This document shows, piece by piece, positions 54,068 to 61,643 of a DNA stretch of 64,000 nucleotides (the stretch's first letter is position 1; each line of letters opens with the position of its first letter). Position numbers and translations under genes: made by a program. Under the pieces are notes generated by a model. That model was not told the DNA's origin. It saw only the letters and a program-made list of their open reading frames with translations, and made no database searches. Source of the DNA: Gaiellaceae bacterium (GTDB lineage: Bacteria > Actinomycetota > Thermoleophilia > Gaiellales > Gaiellaceae); contig JAJTCQ010000006.1 of the NCBI GenBank assembly GCA_021323315.1, positions 1 through 64,000 on the forward strand, read 5' to 3'.

Positions 54068-55198
54068 GTGAAGATGGGCGGCATGTCGGAGACCATCGAC
54101 CGCAGCGCTCGCGTCTCGACACTCGAGCTCTTCTTCGACCTCGTCTTCGTCTTCACGATCACGCAGCTGACGGGCGTCCTGGTCGCGGGTGGGGACGCGG
54201 CGAGCGCGCTCCAGGTGGTCGTGATGCTGGCCGTGATCTGGTGGATGTACGACGGCTACGCGTGGCTGACGAACGCGATCGCAACCGACCTGCTGCGCTT
54301 CCGGCTCCTGCTCCTCGGCGGGATGGGCGCGTTCCTCGTCATCGCGCTCGCCATCCCGAGCGCGTACGACTCGACCGGCCTCGCGTTCGGGCTCGCGTAT
54401 GCGGTTGTCGTCCTCCTTCACGCAGGCATGTACGCCAAGGGCACCTCCGTCTCCGAGGTGGCGGCGATCCTTCGAATCGTCCCCTTCAATCTCACGGCTG
54501 CGGGGATGGTGCTTCTCGGGGGCGCCCTCGGGGGCCGACCGCAGGATCTCCTGTGGGGCGGGGCCGCGCTCCTTCTCTGGCTCACGCCCTGGCTCACGAG
54601 CACCGAGGGCTTCGTCATCGCGGCCGAGCACTTCTGCGAGCGGCACGGCCTGGTGATCATCGTCGCCCTCGGGGAGTCGATCGTCGTGATCGGCGCAGGC
54701 GCGGTCGGCGTCCCGCTCGATCCTCGGCTCGCGGTCGTGGCCCTGCTCTCGCTCGCGTTGAGTGCCGCGCTGTGGTGGCTGTACTTCCGCGACGAGCAGG
54801 CTGTCGAGCACGCGATGAAAGCGGCGTCGGACGATCGGCGCGCGCGCCTCGCGCTCGTCGGGTTCGGCTACTGGCACTACGGTTTGCTCCTGGGGGTCGT
54901 CGCGCTCGCTGCAGGGCTCAAGAAGGCGATCGGAGACCCGTACGAACCGCTCGCCGGCTGGATCGGGACCGAGCTCGGCGTCGGCGTCGCGCTCTTCACG
55001 GTTTGCACCGTCGGCTTCCGCACGACGCTTGGCATCGGTGTCAGCCGCTCACGGCTCGTCGCGGCGGCCGCTGCGCTCGCGACGATCCCGATCGGAACCG
55101 AGTGGTCGGCCGTGGGCGAGCTCGCCGTGCTCACGGCGATCGTCGTCGCCGCCCTCGTGATCGAGGCCAGACACGCGGTCGAGCTTCCCGGCGCCTGA
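54068..55198 (+). CDS. LtrA-family (low temperature requirement A) membrane protein
   Basis: A 376-residue polytopic protein with about ten helices. The family signature STLELFFDLVFVFTITQLTGVL is at the N-terminus, followed by WWMYDGYAWLTNA and, in the second half, EHFCERHGLVIIVALGESIVVIG. LtrA proteins were named from Listeria cold growth; transport or ligand is unknown. GTG at 54068 is used, but ATG at 54083 (MSETID) is close and also reasonable. Confidence 0.88.
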   Translation: MKMGGMSETIDRSARVSTLELFFDLVFVFTITQLTGVLVAGGDAASALQVVVMLAVIWWMYDGYAWLTNAIATDLLRFRLLLLGGMGAFLVIALAIPSAYDSTGLAFGLAYAVVVLLHAGMYAKGTSVSEVAAILRIVPFNLTAAGMVLLGGALGGRPQDLLWGGAALLLWLTPWLTSTEGFVIAAEHFCERHGLVIIVALGESIVVIGAGAVGVPLDPRLAVVALLSLALSAALWWLYFRDEQAVEHAMKAASDDRRARLALVGFGYWHYGLLLGVVALAAGLKKAIGDPYEPLAGWIGTELGVGVALFTVCTVGFRTTLGIGVSRSRLVAAAAALATIPIGTEWSAVGELAVLTAIVVAALVIEARHAVELPGA

Positions 55199-55270
55199 CG
55201 GCGCTGTTTGACCTCGTCCAGCCCGGGCGCTAAGGTGGCGGGCTGTGAAGCTCCTCGCGCGTATCTGAGA

Positions 55271-55322
55271 CACCGGTTGCCGGGGCCCACCGGTGGCTCT
55301 TTTGAGATCTCTCAAAGGAGCC
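55271..55322 (+). promoter_or_regulatory. Double hairpin in the leader of the ABC operon
   Basis: Two stems lie back to back. The first is CACCGGT/ACCGGTG with an 11-base loop (55271-55295). The second is GGCTCTTTTGAGA/TCTCAAAGGAGCC, a 28-bp near-perfect palindrome (one G-U) at 55295-55322. They stand 58 bp before the first start codon of the ABC cluster. They could be an operator, an attenuator or the end of the previous transcript; no U-run follows. Confidence 0.5.
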
Positions 55323-55379
55323 GGGGCCGGGCACTGGCTTACACGTTTCTCGCTACGCAGTTTCACGAAGGAGCCACAG

Positions 55380-56240
55380 ATGATCGACACGCAAGAAGCA
55401 GTCATGGAGGCCGTACCCGTTCGAAAGGACGTGGCCGTCGAGGTGCGCGAGCTCCGCAAGGAGTTCGTGCTGCGCGACCGCAAGAAGGGCCGGTTCGGCA
55501 AGCGGACCCGGGTCGCCCTCGACGGCGTGACGTTCTCGATGGAGCGGGGTGAGACCGTCGCGATCCTCGGCCAGAACGGCTCGGGGAAGTCGACGCTCGT
55601 TCGCCTGCTCTCCACCCTCCTGCTGCCGGACGGGGGGTCGGCCCGGATCCTCGGCCACGACGTGGTCGCGGAGCACCGGGCCGTGCGCCGGGTCGTGAAC
55701 CGCGTCTCGGTCGAGGCCTCGTTCTTCAAGAAGATGTCCGCTTCCGAGAACTTGAGCTACGCGGCGCGCTATTACGGCATGACCTCGAAGCAAACGCGCG
55801 AGAAGATCCCGGCGATCCTCGGGCGCGTCGGATTCCCGCACGACCGTCGGGACGAGCCGATGGAGAACCTCTCGCGCGGAATGCAGCAGAAGGTCGCACT
55901 CGCGCGGGCTCTGCTCACCTCGCCGGTGGTGCTCCTGCTGGACGAGCCGACGACGGGGCTCGATCCCCGCTCGAAACTCGAGGTGCAGGACTTCATCCGT
56001 GAGATCCGCACATCGCACGACTCGACGATCCTGCTCTGTACGCACGACCTCGGAGAGGCCGAGATCCTCGCCGAGCGCGTCGGCATCCTCGACCGGGGTC
56101 GGTTGCTCCTGCTCGAGCCGGCCGACGAGATCAAGCAGCGCTACGGCGCGTCGACCCTCGAGGAAGCGTTCTTCGCCGCCACGGGACGCGAGTTCGAGGC
56201 CGAGCTGGACGAGGACGACGACCGGGAGGTGATGGCATGA
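55380..56240 (+). CDS. ABC transporter ATPase 1
   Basis: A 286-residue cytosolic ATPase. Walker A is GQNGSGKST, signature NLSRGMQQKVALAR, Walker B LLLDEPTTGLD, with the switch His in LCTHDLGEAE. The N-terminal VRELRKEFVLRDRKKGRFGKRTRVALDGV and the C-terminal acidic tail are typical of ABC-2 exporter ATPases. GGAG precedes the ATG at 55380. It overlaps its permease gene (ATGA), so the two make one exporter, distinct from the second set below. Confidence 0.93.
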   Translation: MIDTQEAVMEAVPVRKDVAVEVRELRKEFVLRDRKKGRFGKRTRVALDGVTFSMERGETVAILGQNGSGKSTLVRLLSTLLLPDGGSARILGHDVVAEHRAVRRVVNRVSVEASFFKKMSASENLSYAARYYGMTSKQTREKIPAILGRVGFPHDRRDEPMENLSRGMQQKVALARALLTSPVVLLLDEPTTGLDPRSKLEVQDFIREIRTSHDSTILLCTHDLGEAEILAERVGILDRGRLLLLEPADEIKQRYGASTLEEAFFAATGREFEAELDEDDDREVMA

Positions 56241-57073
56241 AGGCTCTCATGGGAACGATGCGCGCCGAGCTCGTGGGCGCCGGCGGCGTCGTCGAGCGGA
56301 ACGCCTATCTCACCAAGCGCTACATCTGGTGGGACGTCGCCTGGTTCGTCTGGACCGTCGCCAACACGCTGACGATCGTCTTCATCGCGAAAGGGATCGA
56401 GGCGACGGGCGGCTCGCTCGACGTCAACGCGACGATGACGACGCTGCTCATCGGCGCCGTCGTCTGGGCCTACCTCGGGATCCTCTTCGAGTTCCTCATG
56501 GAGACCGTCGCGTGGGAGCGCTGGGAGGGGACGATCGAGTACACATTCATGGCCCCGCTCTCGCGTGCGATGCACCTGGCGGGCCAGGGCATCTTCGCGA
56601 TCCTCTACGGGCTCCTGCGGGCGACGTTCCTGTTCATCATCTGCGCGTTCGTCTTCTTCGACCTCGTGATCCCCGACGCCAACTACGTCGCGGCGCTCGT
56701 CGTGCTCATGGTCGCGTCGGTCTCGTTCATCGGGATCGGGATGATGATGTCGGTGCTGCCGCTCATCTCCCCCGAGAAGGGCACGCAGCTGGGGTTTGTC
56801 GCCCAGGGGACCCTGCTCGTGGTGTCCGGTGTCTACTACCCGGTCGAGGTGCTTCCGGGCTGGATGCAGGCGATCGCGACGATCTCGCCCGCGACGTACG
56901 CGCTCGACGGCATCCGCGAGGCGATCCTCGAGGGTCAGGGGCTCACTGCGATGTGGGACGAGCTGTGGCCGCTGATCATCATCGGCGTCGTCTCGATCCC
57001 GCTCGGCCTCTGGGTCTTCTCGCGCGGGGAGCAGTACGCGAAGAAGCACGGGAAGCTCAAGCGGAGCGGGTGA
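56237..57073 (+). CDS. ABC-2 type permease 1
   Basis: 278 residues with six hydrophobic helices. ABC-2 marks: the coupling segment YTFMAPLSRAMHLAGQGIFAI and the C-terminal half GVYYPVEVLPGWMQAIATISPATYALDGIREAIL, the typical P-x-x-Y-x-x-D-x-x-R box. It pairs with ATPase 1 to export a hydrophobic or polymeric substrate, unknown here. Stop shares TGATG with ATPase 2. Confidence 0.9.
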   Translation: MKALMGTMRAELVGAGGVVERNAYLTKRYIWWDVAWFVWTVANTLTIVFIAKGIEATGGSLDVNATMTTLLIGAVVWAYLGILFEFLMETVAWERWEGTIEYTFMAPLSRAMHLAGQGIFAILYGLLRATFLFIICAFVFFDLVIPDANYVAALVVLMVASVSFIGIGMMMSVLPLISPEKGTQLGFVAQGTLLVVSGVYYPVEVLPGWMQAIATISPATYALDGIREAILEGQGLTAMWDELWPLIIIGVVSIPLGLWVFSRGEQYAKKHGKLKRSG

Positions 57074-58053
57074 TGGACGCAGCGGTGCACGTCCAGGGCT
57101 TGCTGAAGGTCTTCGACGTCCCCGAGCGGGAACCCGGCCTGGTCGCCGCGGCGAAGAGCCTCGTCCGTCGCAAGACGCGCGAGGTGCGCGCCGTTGACGC
57201 GATCTCGTTCGAGGTCGCGCCCGGCGAGGTCGTCGGCTTCCTCGGCCCGAACGGCGCCGGCAAGACGACCACGCTGAAGATGCTCTCCGGTCTCCTCTAT
57301 CCGACCGGCGGCACGGGGCTCGTCCTCGGCTATGTGCCCTCGAAACGACAGCGCGAGTTCCTGAGCCGGATCACCCTCGTCATGGGGAACCGCAATCAGC
57401 TGCAGTGGGACCTCCCCGCCCTCGACTCGTTCGAGCTCAACCGCGCGATCTACCGGATTCCGCGCGAGGACTTCGTGCCGATGCGCGACGAGCTCATCGA
57501 GTTGCTCGAAATCGGCGACCTCGTCCGCAAGCCGATCCGGCAGCTCTCCCTCGGTGAGCGCATGAAGGCGGAGATCGTCGGTGCGCTGCTCCACCGGCCG
57601 CAGGTCCTCTTCCTGGACGAGCCGACGATCGGCCTCGACGTGACGATGCAGAAGCGCATCCGGTCGTTCGTGGCCGACTACAACGCACGCTTCGGTGCGA
57701 CCGTGCTGCTCACGAGCCACTACATGGCGGATGTCGAGGCGCTGTGCAAGCGCGTCGTCGTCATCCACCATGGGCGGATCCTCTACGACGGCGCGTTGAC
57801 GGGGCTCGCCGACACGTTCGCTGCGTACAAGACGATCGGGGTCGCGCTCGAGAACGGGCAGGCTGACCTGTCGCGCTACGGCGACGTCATCCACCGTGAC
57901 GGCGACTGGATCACACTCCGCGTGCCGAAGGCCGAGACCTCGAGCATCACAGCCCAGCTCCTCGCCGACGAGGACGTGCTCGATCTGAACGTCGAGGACC
58001 CGCCGATCGAGGACGTCATCGAGCTCGTGTTCGCGCAGGAGAAGCCGGAGTGA
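57073..58053 (+). CDS. ABC transporter ATPase 2 (COG4586 type)
   Basis: 326 residues. Walker A is GPNGAGKTT, signature LSLGERMKAEIV, Walker B LFLDEPTIGLD, and switch LLTSHYMADVEAL. The insert LVMGNRNQLQWDLPALDSFELNRAIY is characteristic of the COG4586 ATPases that work with COG4587 and COG3694 permeases, and the two genes after it fit those. The C-terminal extension (about 235-326) has a regulatory-type fold. ATG in TGATG. Confidence 0.92.
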   Translation: MDAAVHVQGLLKVFDVPEREPGLVAAAKSLVRRKTREVRAVDAISFEVAPGEVVGFLGPNGAGKTTTLKMLSGLLYPTGGTGLVLGYVPSKRQREFLSRITLVMGNRNQLQWDLPALDSFELNRAIYRIPREDFVPMRDELIELLEIGDLVRKPIRQLSLGERMKAEIVGALLHRPQVLFLDEPTIGLDVTMQKRIRSFVADYNARFGATVLLTSHYMADVEALCKRVVVIHHGRILYDGALTGLADTFAAYKTIGVALENGQADLSRYGDVIHRDGDWITLRVPKAETSSITAQLLADEDVLDLNVEDPPIEDVIELVFAQEKPE

Positions 58054-58898
58054 CAGTCGTCCCGGAGGCCGCGCCGCGCCGCGAGGCCGGCCGCTTCCGG
58101 TCGATGGTCGACCTCTATCTGACGACTGCCCGCACCGCGGTTCAGGCCGAGTTCCAGTACCGCACCGGCCACTACTTCTTCATGCTCGGCATGGTCGCCG
58201 AGCCGGTGATCTATCTCGTCGTCTGGACGACGATCGCGGAGCAGCAGGGCGGCTCGGTCAACGGGCTCACCGCCGGGTACTTCGCGGCGTACTACATCGT
58301 CTGGACGCTCGTCCGGAACATGAACATCGTCTTCGGCGCCCCGTACTGGGAGTACCGGATACGCGAGGGGGACCTGAACCGCGACCTCCTGCGGCCGGTG
58401 CTACCGCTCCACTACGACATCGCGTGGTTCGCCGGCTGGAAGGTCGTGATGATCGTGCTCTGGATCCCGATCGCGATCGGGCTCTCGATCGCGTTCGACC
58501 CGACCCTCGACCCACGGCCCGCAGAAATAGCCACGTTCGCGGTTGCGATCTGGGGCGCCTACCTCATCCGCACGATGCTGCAGGAGAGTCTCGGGATGCT
58601 CTGCTTCTGGACGACGCGCGGGGCCGCGATATTCGACCTGTACATGATGACGGAGCTCCTCCTGTCCGGACGCCTCGTCCCGTTGCCGCTCATGCCGGAC
58701 TGGGTGCAGGACGTCGCGCGGTTCCTCCCCTTCCAGTGGGCGTTCTACTTCCCGATCGAGAGCCTCGTCGGCGACCTGTCGAATGCCGAGCTCGTACGCG
58801 GCCTCTTCGTGCAGCTGCTCTGGATCCTCATCGGCCTCGCGATCTTCCGTGTCGCCTGGCGGTTCGCGATCCGGCGCTACTCCGCGGTGGGAGGTTGA
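58050..58898 (+). CDS. ABC-2 permease 2 (COG4587-like)
   Basis: 282 residues with six helices. It has the family text AEFQYRTGHYFFMLGMVAEPVIYLVVWTTIAEQ, the amphipathic YREGDLNRDLLRPVLPLHYDIAWFAGWK-type coupling region and FLPFQWAFYFPIESLVGDLSN near the end. It forms half of the second exporter. GTG start overlaps ATPase 2 (GTGA). Confidence 0.9.
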   Translation: MTVVPEAAPRREAGRFRSMVDLYLTTARTAVQAEFQYRTGHYFFMLGMVAEPVIYLVVWTTIAEQQGGSVNGLTAGYFAAYYIVWTLVRNMNIVFGAPYWEYRIREGDLNRDLLRPVLPLHYDIAWFAGWKVVMIVLWIPIAIGLSIAFDPTLDPRPAEIATFAVAIWGAYLIRTMLQESLGMLCFWTTRGAAIFDLYMMTELLLSGRLVPLPLMPDWVQDVARFLPFQWAFYFPIESLVGDLSNAELVRGLFVQLLWILIGLAIFRVAWRFAIRRYSAVGG

Positions 58899-59685
58899 CC
58901 TGAACGCCTTCCGCGTCAGCTGGCTCTTCTTCAAGCTCGGCGTGCTGAACGAGCTGCAGTACCGCGTGAACTTCTTCGTTGCGCTCTTGCAGTCCGCTCT
59001 CGCGCTCGCCGTCGGCCTCGCCGTGCTCGCCCTCGTCTACTCCCAGACGGACGAGCTGAACGGGTGGACGCAGTCAGAGCTTCTCTGCCTGCTCGGCGTG
59101 CAGATCCTCATGGGCGGGTTGATCAAGACCTCGATCCAGCCGAACATGACGCGGCTGATCGAGGACGTGCGTGAGGGGAAGCTCGACTTCGCGCTCACGA
59201 AGCCGGAGGACGCGCAGGTCCTCGTCAGCGTGCGCGAGGTGCGGATCTGGCAGGTCATCGACGTTGCCTCCGGGCTGATCGTCCTGGGTGTCGGCCTATC
59301 GCGGATCACGACGGAGGTCGGGCTCGCCGACACAGCCGCCTTCGGCGTGGCGCTTCTCCTGGGCGTCGTGCTCATCTACTGCTTCTGGCTCGTCATCGCG
59401 ACCGTCGCTTTCTGGGTCGTGAACATGTGGCACGCGGTCGAGCTCTTCGACGGCGTGTTCCAGACCGGACGCTGGCCGATCGGCATCTACCCGGGATGGC
59501 TGCGCTACAGCGTGACGTTCCTCGTGCCGATCGCGTTCGCCGTCACCGTGCCGGCGGAAGCGCTCACGTCCAGGCTCGACTGGGAGACGCTCGCCCTCGC
59601 CATCGGGTTCGCGGTCGTCTTCTTCACGTTCACGCGCTGGTTCTGGCGCTTCGGCCTCTCGCGCTACTCGGGCGCCTCGGCGTGA
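58849..59685 (+). CDS. ABC-2 permease 3 (COG3694-like), start uncertain
   Basis: The family portion starts at NAFRVSWLFFKLGVLNELQYRVNFFVALLQ and spans six helices to FWRFGLSRYSGASA. It carries the coupling stretch VREGKLDFALTKPEDAQVL seen in COG3694. It is the other half of the second exporter. The first standard in-frame start is GTG 58849, which would overlap the previous gene by 50 bases and add 17 unlikely residues. A CTG at 58900, 5 bases after GGGAGG and just past the previous stop, fits better and would give 261 residues. No ATG, GTG or TTG lies between. Confidence 0.88.
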   Translation: MSPGGSRSGATPRWEVDLNAFRVSWLFFKLGVLNELQYRVNFFVALLQSALALAVGLAVLALVYSQTDELNGWTQSELLCLLGVQILMGGLIKTSIQPNMTRLIEDVREGKLDFALTKPEDAQVLVSVREVRIWQVIDVASGLIVLGVGLSRITTEVGLADTAAFGVALLLGVVLIYCFWLVIATVAFWVVNMWHAVELFDGVFQTGRWPIGIYPGWLRYSVTFLVPIAFAVTVPAEALTSRLDWETLALAIGFAVVFFTFTRWFWRFGLSRYSGASA

Positions 59686-59781
59686 CGGATTCCGCGCCCT
59701 TTCGCGCAGGCCTCGATGTACTTCACGCACGAGCTCGTGCTCATGCTCGAGGCGGCACGGTTCGTCGGCGTTTCCTTGCTG

Positions 59782-59872
59782 GTTACGAGAACCGGCCGGG
59801 AACGGGTGACGACACAGTCACCGTTTTCGTGGCCACGAAACCGGCATCGTGATCCGCGAGGCCTGCTAGAGT
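59782..59872 (+). promoter_or_regulatory. Palindromes and possible GlnR-type half-sites before glnA
   Basis: GTTAC (59782), GTGAC (59806) and GTCAC (59817) resemble GlnR half-sites; the last two form GTGAC-N6-GTCAC. A 24-bp palindrome CCGTTTTCGTGG/CCACGAAACCGG (one mismatch) follows at 59821-59844. TAGAGT at 59867 could be the -10. The layout suggests nitrogen control of glnA, but GlnR itself is not encoded here. Confidence 0.45.
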
Positions 59873-59910
59873 CGCGCCGTCTTCGTTGAGGCGACGTGGC
59901 CTCGGACGGG

Positions 59911-59930
59911 AGCCCCGTCCGGGGCTTTTT
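59911..59930 (+). terminator. Terminator-like hairpin in the glnA leader
   Basis: AGCCCC-GTCC-GGGGCT followed at once by TTTT, only 20 bp before the glnA ATG and upstream of its GGAGG Shine-Dalgarno. Rho-independent in form, unlike the U-poor hairpins elsewhere in the window. It must be bypassed for glnA to be transcribed from the upstream promoter, so it looks like an attenuator. Confidence 0.65.
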
Positions 59931-59949
59931 CCATTTCGAGGGAGGTTTC

Positions 59950-61359
59950 ATGGCACGACCGAGGACGCAGGGGAAGAGCACGATGGTGAGGAGCAAGGAT
60001 CGTGCGACGTCGAGCCTGACGGCGCGGCGTGCGGTGCTCAAGCGCATCAGGGACGAGGGCGTCGAGCACGTCCTCTTCTGGTTCACGGATCTGGAGGGCC
60101 ATCTCAAGTCGTTCGCGATCACACCCGCCGAGATGGAGGAGGCGCTGAACGACGGGATGGGCTTCGACGGGTCGTCGATCACGGGCTTCAACGCGATCGA
60201 GGAGTCGGACATGGTGGCGATCCCTGACCCGGCGAGCTTCCAGCTCATGCCCCGTCCGCTCGACGAGCACGGGCACGCGCTCGGCGCGAACGTCGCGCGA
60301 ATGATCTGCGACGTCGTCACGCCCGACGGCTCGCCGTACGAGGGCGATCCCCGCTACGTGCTTCGCAAGGCGCTCGACCGCATGAAGTCGATGGGCTTCG
60401 ACGCGTTCAACGTCGGCCCCGAGCTCGAGTACTTCCTCTTCGAGGACGATCAGGGCACCGAGACGCTCGACGAGGGCGGCTACTTCGCGATGACTGCGCA
60501 GGATGCGGCGACCGAGGTCCGCAACGACACGATCCACGCGCTCGAAGCGGTCGGCATCCCCATCGAGTACCACCACCACGAGGTCGGCCCCTCGCAGCAC
60601 GAGATCGATATGCGCTACGCCGACGCGCTCGCCATGGCCGACTACACGATCACGTACCGGCTGATCGTGAAGGAGGTCGCCGCCTGGCACGGTTACTACG
60701 CCACCTTCATGCCGAAGCCGCTCTTCGGCGAGAACGGGTCGGGCATGCACACGCACATGTCGCTGTTCAAGGGCAACCGCAACCAGTTCTTCGACCGGCG
60801 CGACGAGCACCACCTGTCCCCGGCGGCGAAGAGCTTCATCGCCGGGCTACTCGTGCACGCGCGCGAGATCTCGGCGGTCCTCGCGCAGTGGGTCAACTCC
60901 TACAAGCGGCTCGTGCCCGGCTACGAGGCCCCGGTGTACGTCGCCTGGTCGCAGCGCAACCGGTCGGCGCTGATCCGAATCCCGCTGTACAAGCCGGGCT
61001 CGGAGCAGGCAACGCGCGCGGAGATCCGCTGCCCCGACCCGGCCTGCAACCCGTATCTCGCCTTCGCCGCGCTGCTGCATGCGGGGCTCGAGGGCATCGA
61101 GGCAGGCTACGAACTCCCGGACCCGATGGAGCGGAACCTCTATCGGCTCACCGCCACCGAGCGGCGCGAGCAGGGGATTGTCTCGCTCCCCGAGTCGCTC
61201 GGAGAGGCGATCGACGAGCTCGCCGGCTCGGAGCTGATGAAGAAGACGCTCGGGGAGCACATCTTCCCGCGCTACGTCGAGCTGAAGCGGCGCGAGTGGG
61301 ACGAATACCGCGTCCAGGTCACGGAATGGGAGAAGGAGAAGTATCTGGCTGCGCTGTGA
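59950..61359 (+). CDS. glnA: Glutamine synthetase type I
   Basis: 469 residues. Catalyses ATP-dependent glutamine synthesis. Signature blocks: FTDLEGHLKSFAI, GMGFDGSSI, VGPELEYFLF, EVGPSQHEIDMRY, the ATP motif KPLFGENGSGMHTHMSLF and GSEQATRAEIRCPDPACNPYLAFAALL. The region of the adenylylation Tyr (NLYDLP in enteric GSI-beta) reads NLYRLTATERREQGI, the form seen in non-adenylylated GSI-alpha, so control is likely by feedback and transcription. About 30 extra basic residues precede the core. ATG 59950 follows GGAGG. Confidence 0.95.
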   Translation: MARPRTQGKSTMVRSKDRATSSLTARRAVLKRIRDEGVEHVLFWFTDLEGHLKSFAITPAEMEEALNDGMGFDGSSITGFNAIEESDMVAIPDPASFQLMPRPLDEHGHALGANVARMICDVVTPDGSPYEGDPRYVLRKALDRMKSMGFDAFNVGPELEYFLFEDDQGTETLDEGGYFAMTAQDAATEVRNDTIHALEAVGIPIEYHHHEVGPSQHEIDMRYADALAMADYTITYRLIVKEVAAWHGYYATFMPKPLFGENGSGMHTHMSLFKGNRNQFFDRRDEHHLSPAAKSFIAGLLVHAREISAVLAQWVNSYKRLVPGYEAPVYVAWSQRNRSALIRIPLYKPGSEQATRAEIRCPDPACNPYLAFAALLHAGLEGIEAGYELPDPMERNLYRLTATERREQGIVSLPESLGEAIDELAGSELMKKTLGEHIFPRYVELKRREWDEYRVQVTEWEKEKYLAAL

Positions 61360-61643
61360 TGGTTCGGGCTTGAACTCAGCCGGCGAAAGTCGGATGATGC
61401 GCGGTGCAGGGTCAGCCGCAAGGCGAGCGGTGAGCCCTGTATCTGACGGCCGATCGCGGGCTCCCTGGTGTGGAGCCCGTGGTCGTTGTGGGCGGGTGGA
61501 AACCTGCGGTTCCCCCCGCCGGCCCCCCTTCCCTTTCCGTCGAGCCACCTCCGGCCGCGCTTGGCCTCCCGGCCGGCGGAGCCGGGCTCCGGCGATCGAC
61601 GCCCTGCATCCTTGGTCCTTCCGGACGGCGACCGCTAACAGCG
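61360..61643 (+). ncRNA. Structured gap after glnA, possible small RNA
   Basis: No gene in 284 bases between the convergent glnA and peptidase genes, but a chain of hairpins reads best on the plus strand. They include CAGGG...CCCTG enclosing CCGC/GCGG (61407-61440 region), GGGCTCC-CTGGTGT-GGAGCCC (near 61460), GGCGGG-T-GGAAACC/GGTTCCCCCCGCC (near 61490-61522) with a pyrimidine run CCCCCCTTCCCTTTCC after it, and CGGAGCC/GGCTCCG (near 61578). The pyrimidine-rich tail suggests an RNA 3' end. No known RNA family recognised; it could equally be a bidirectional terminator array. Confidence 0.3.

Noticed and set aside
59881..59930. Glutamine (glnA) riboswitch
   Set aside because: CGTTGA plus a short stem recalls its start, but the conserved GAAGUA segment and closing helix are absent.
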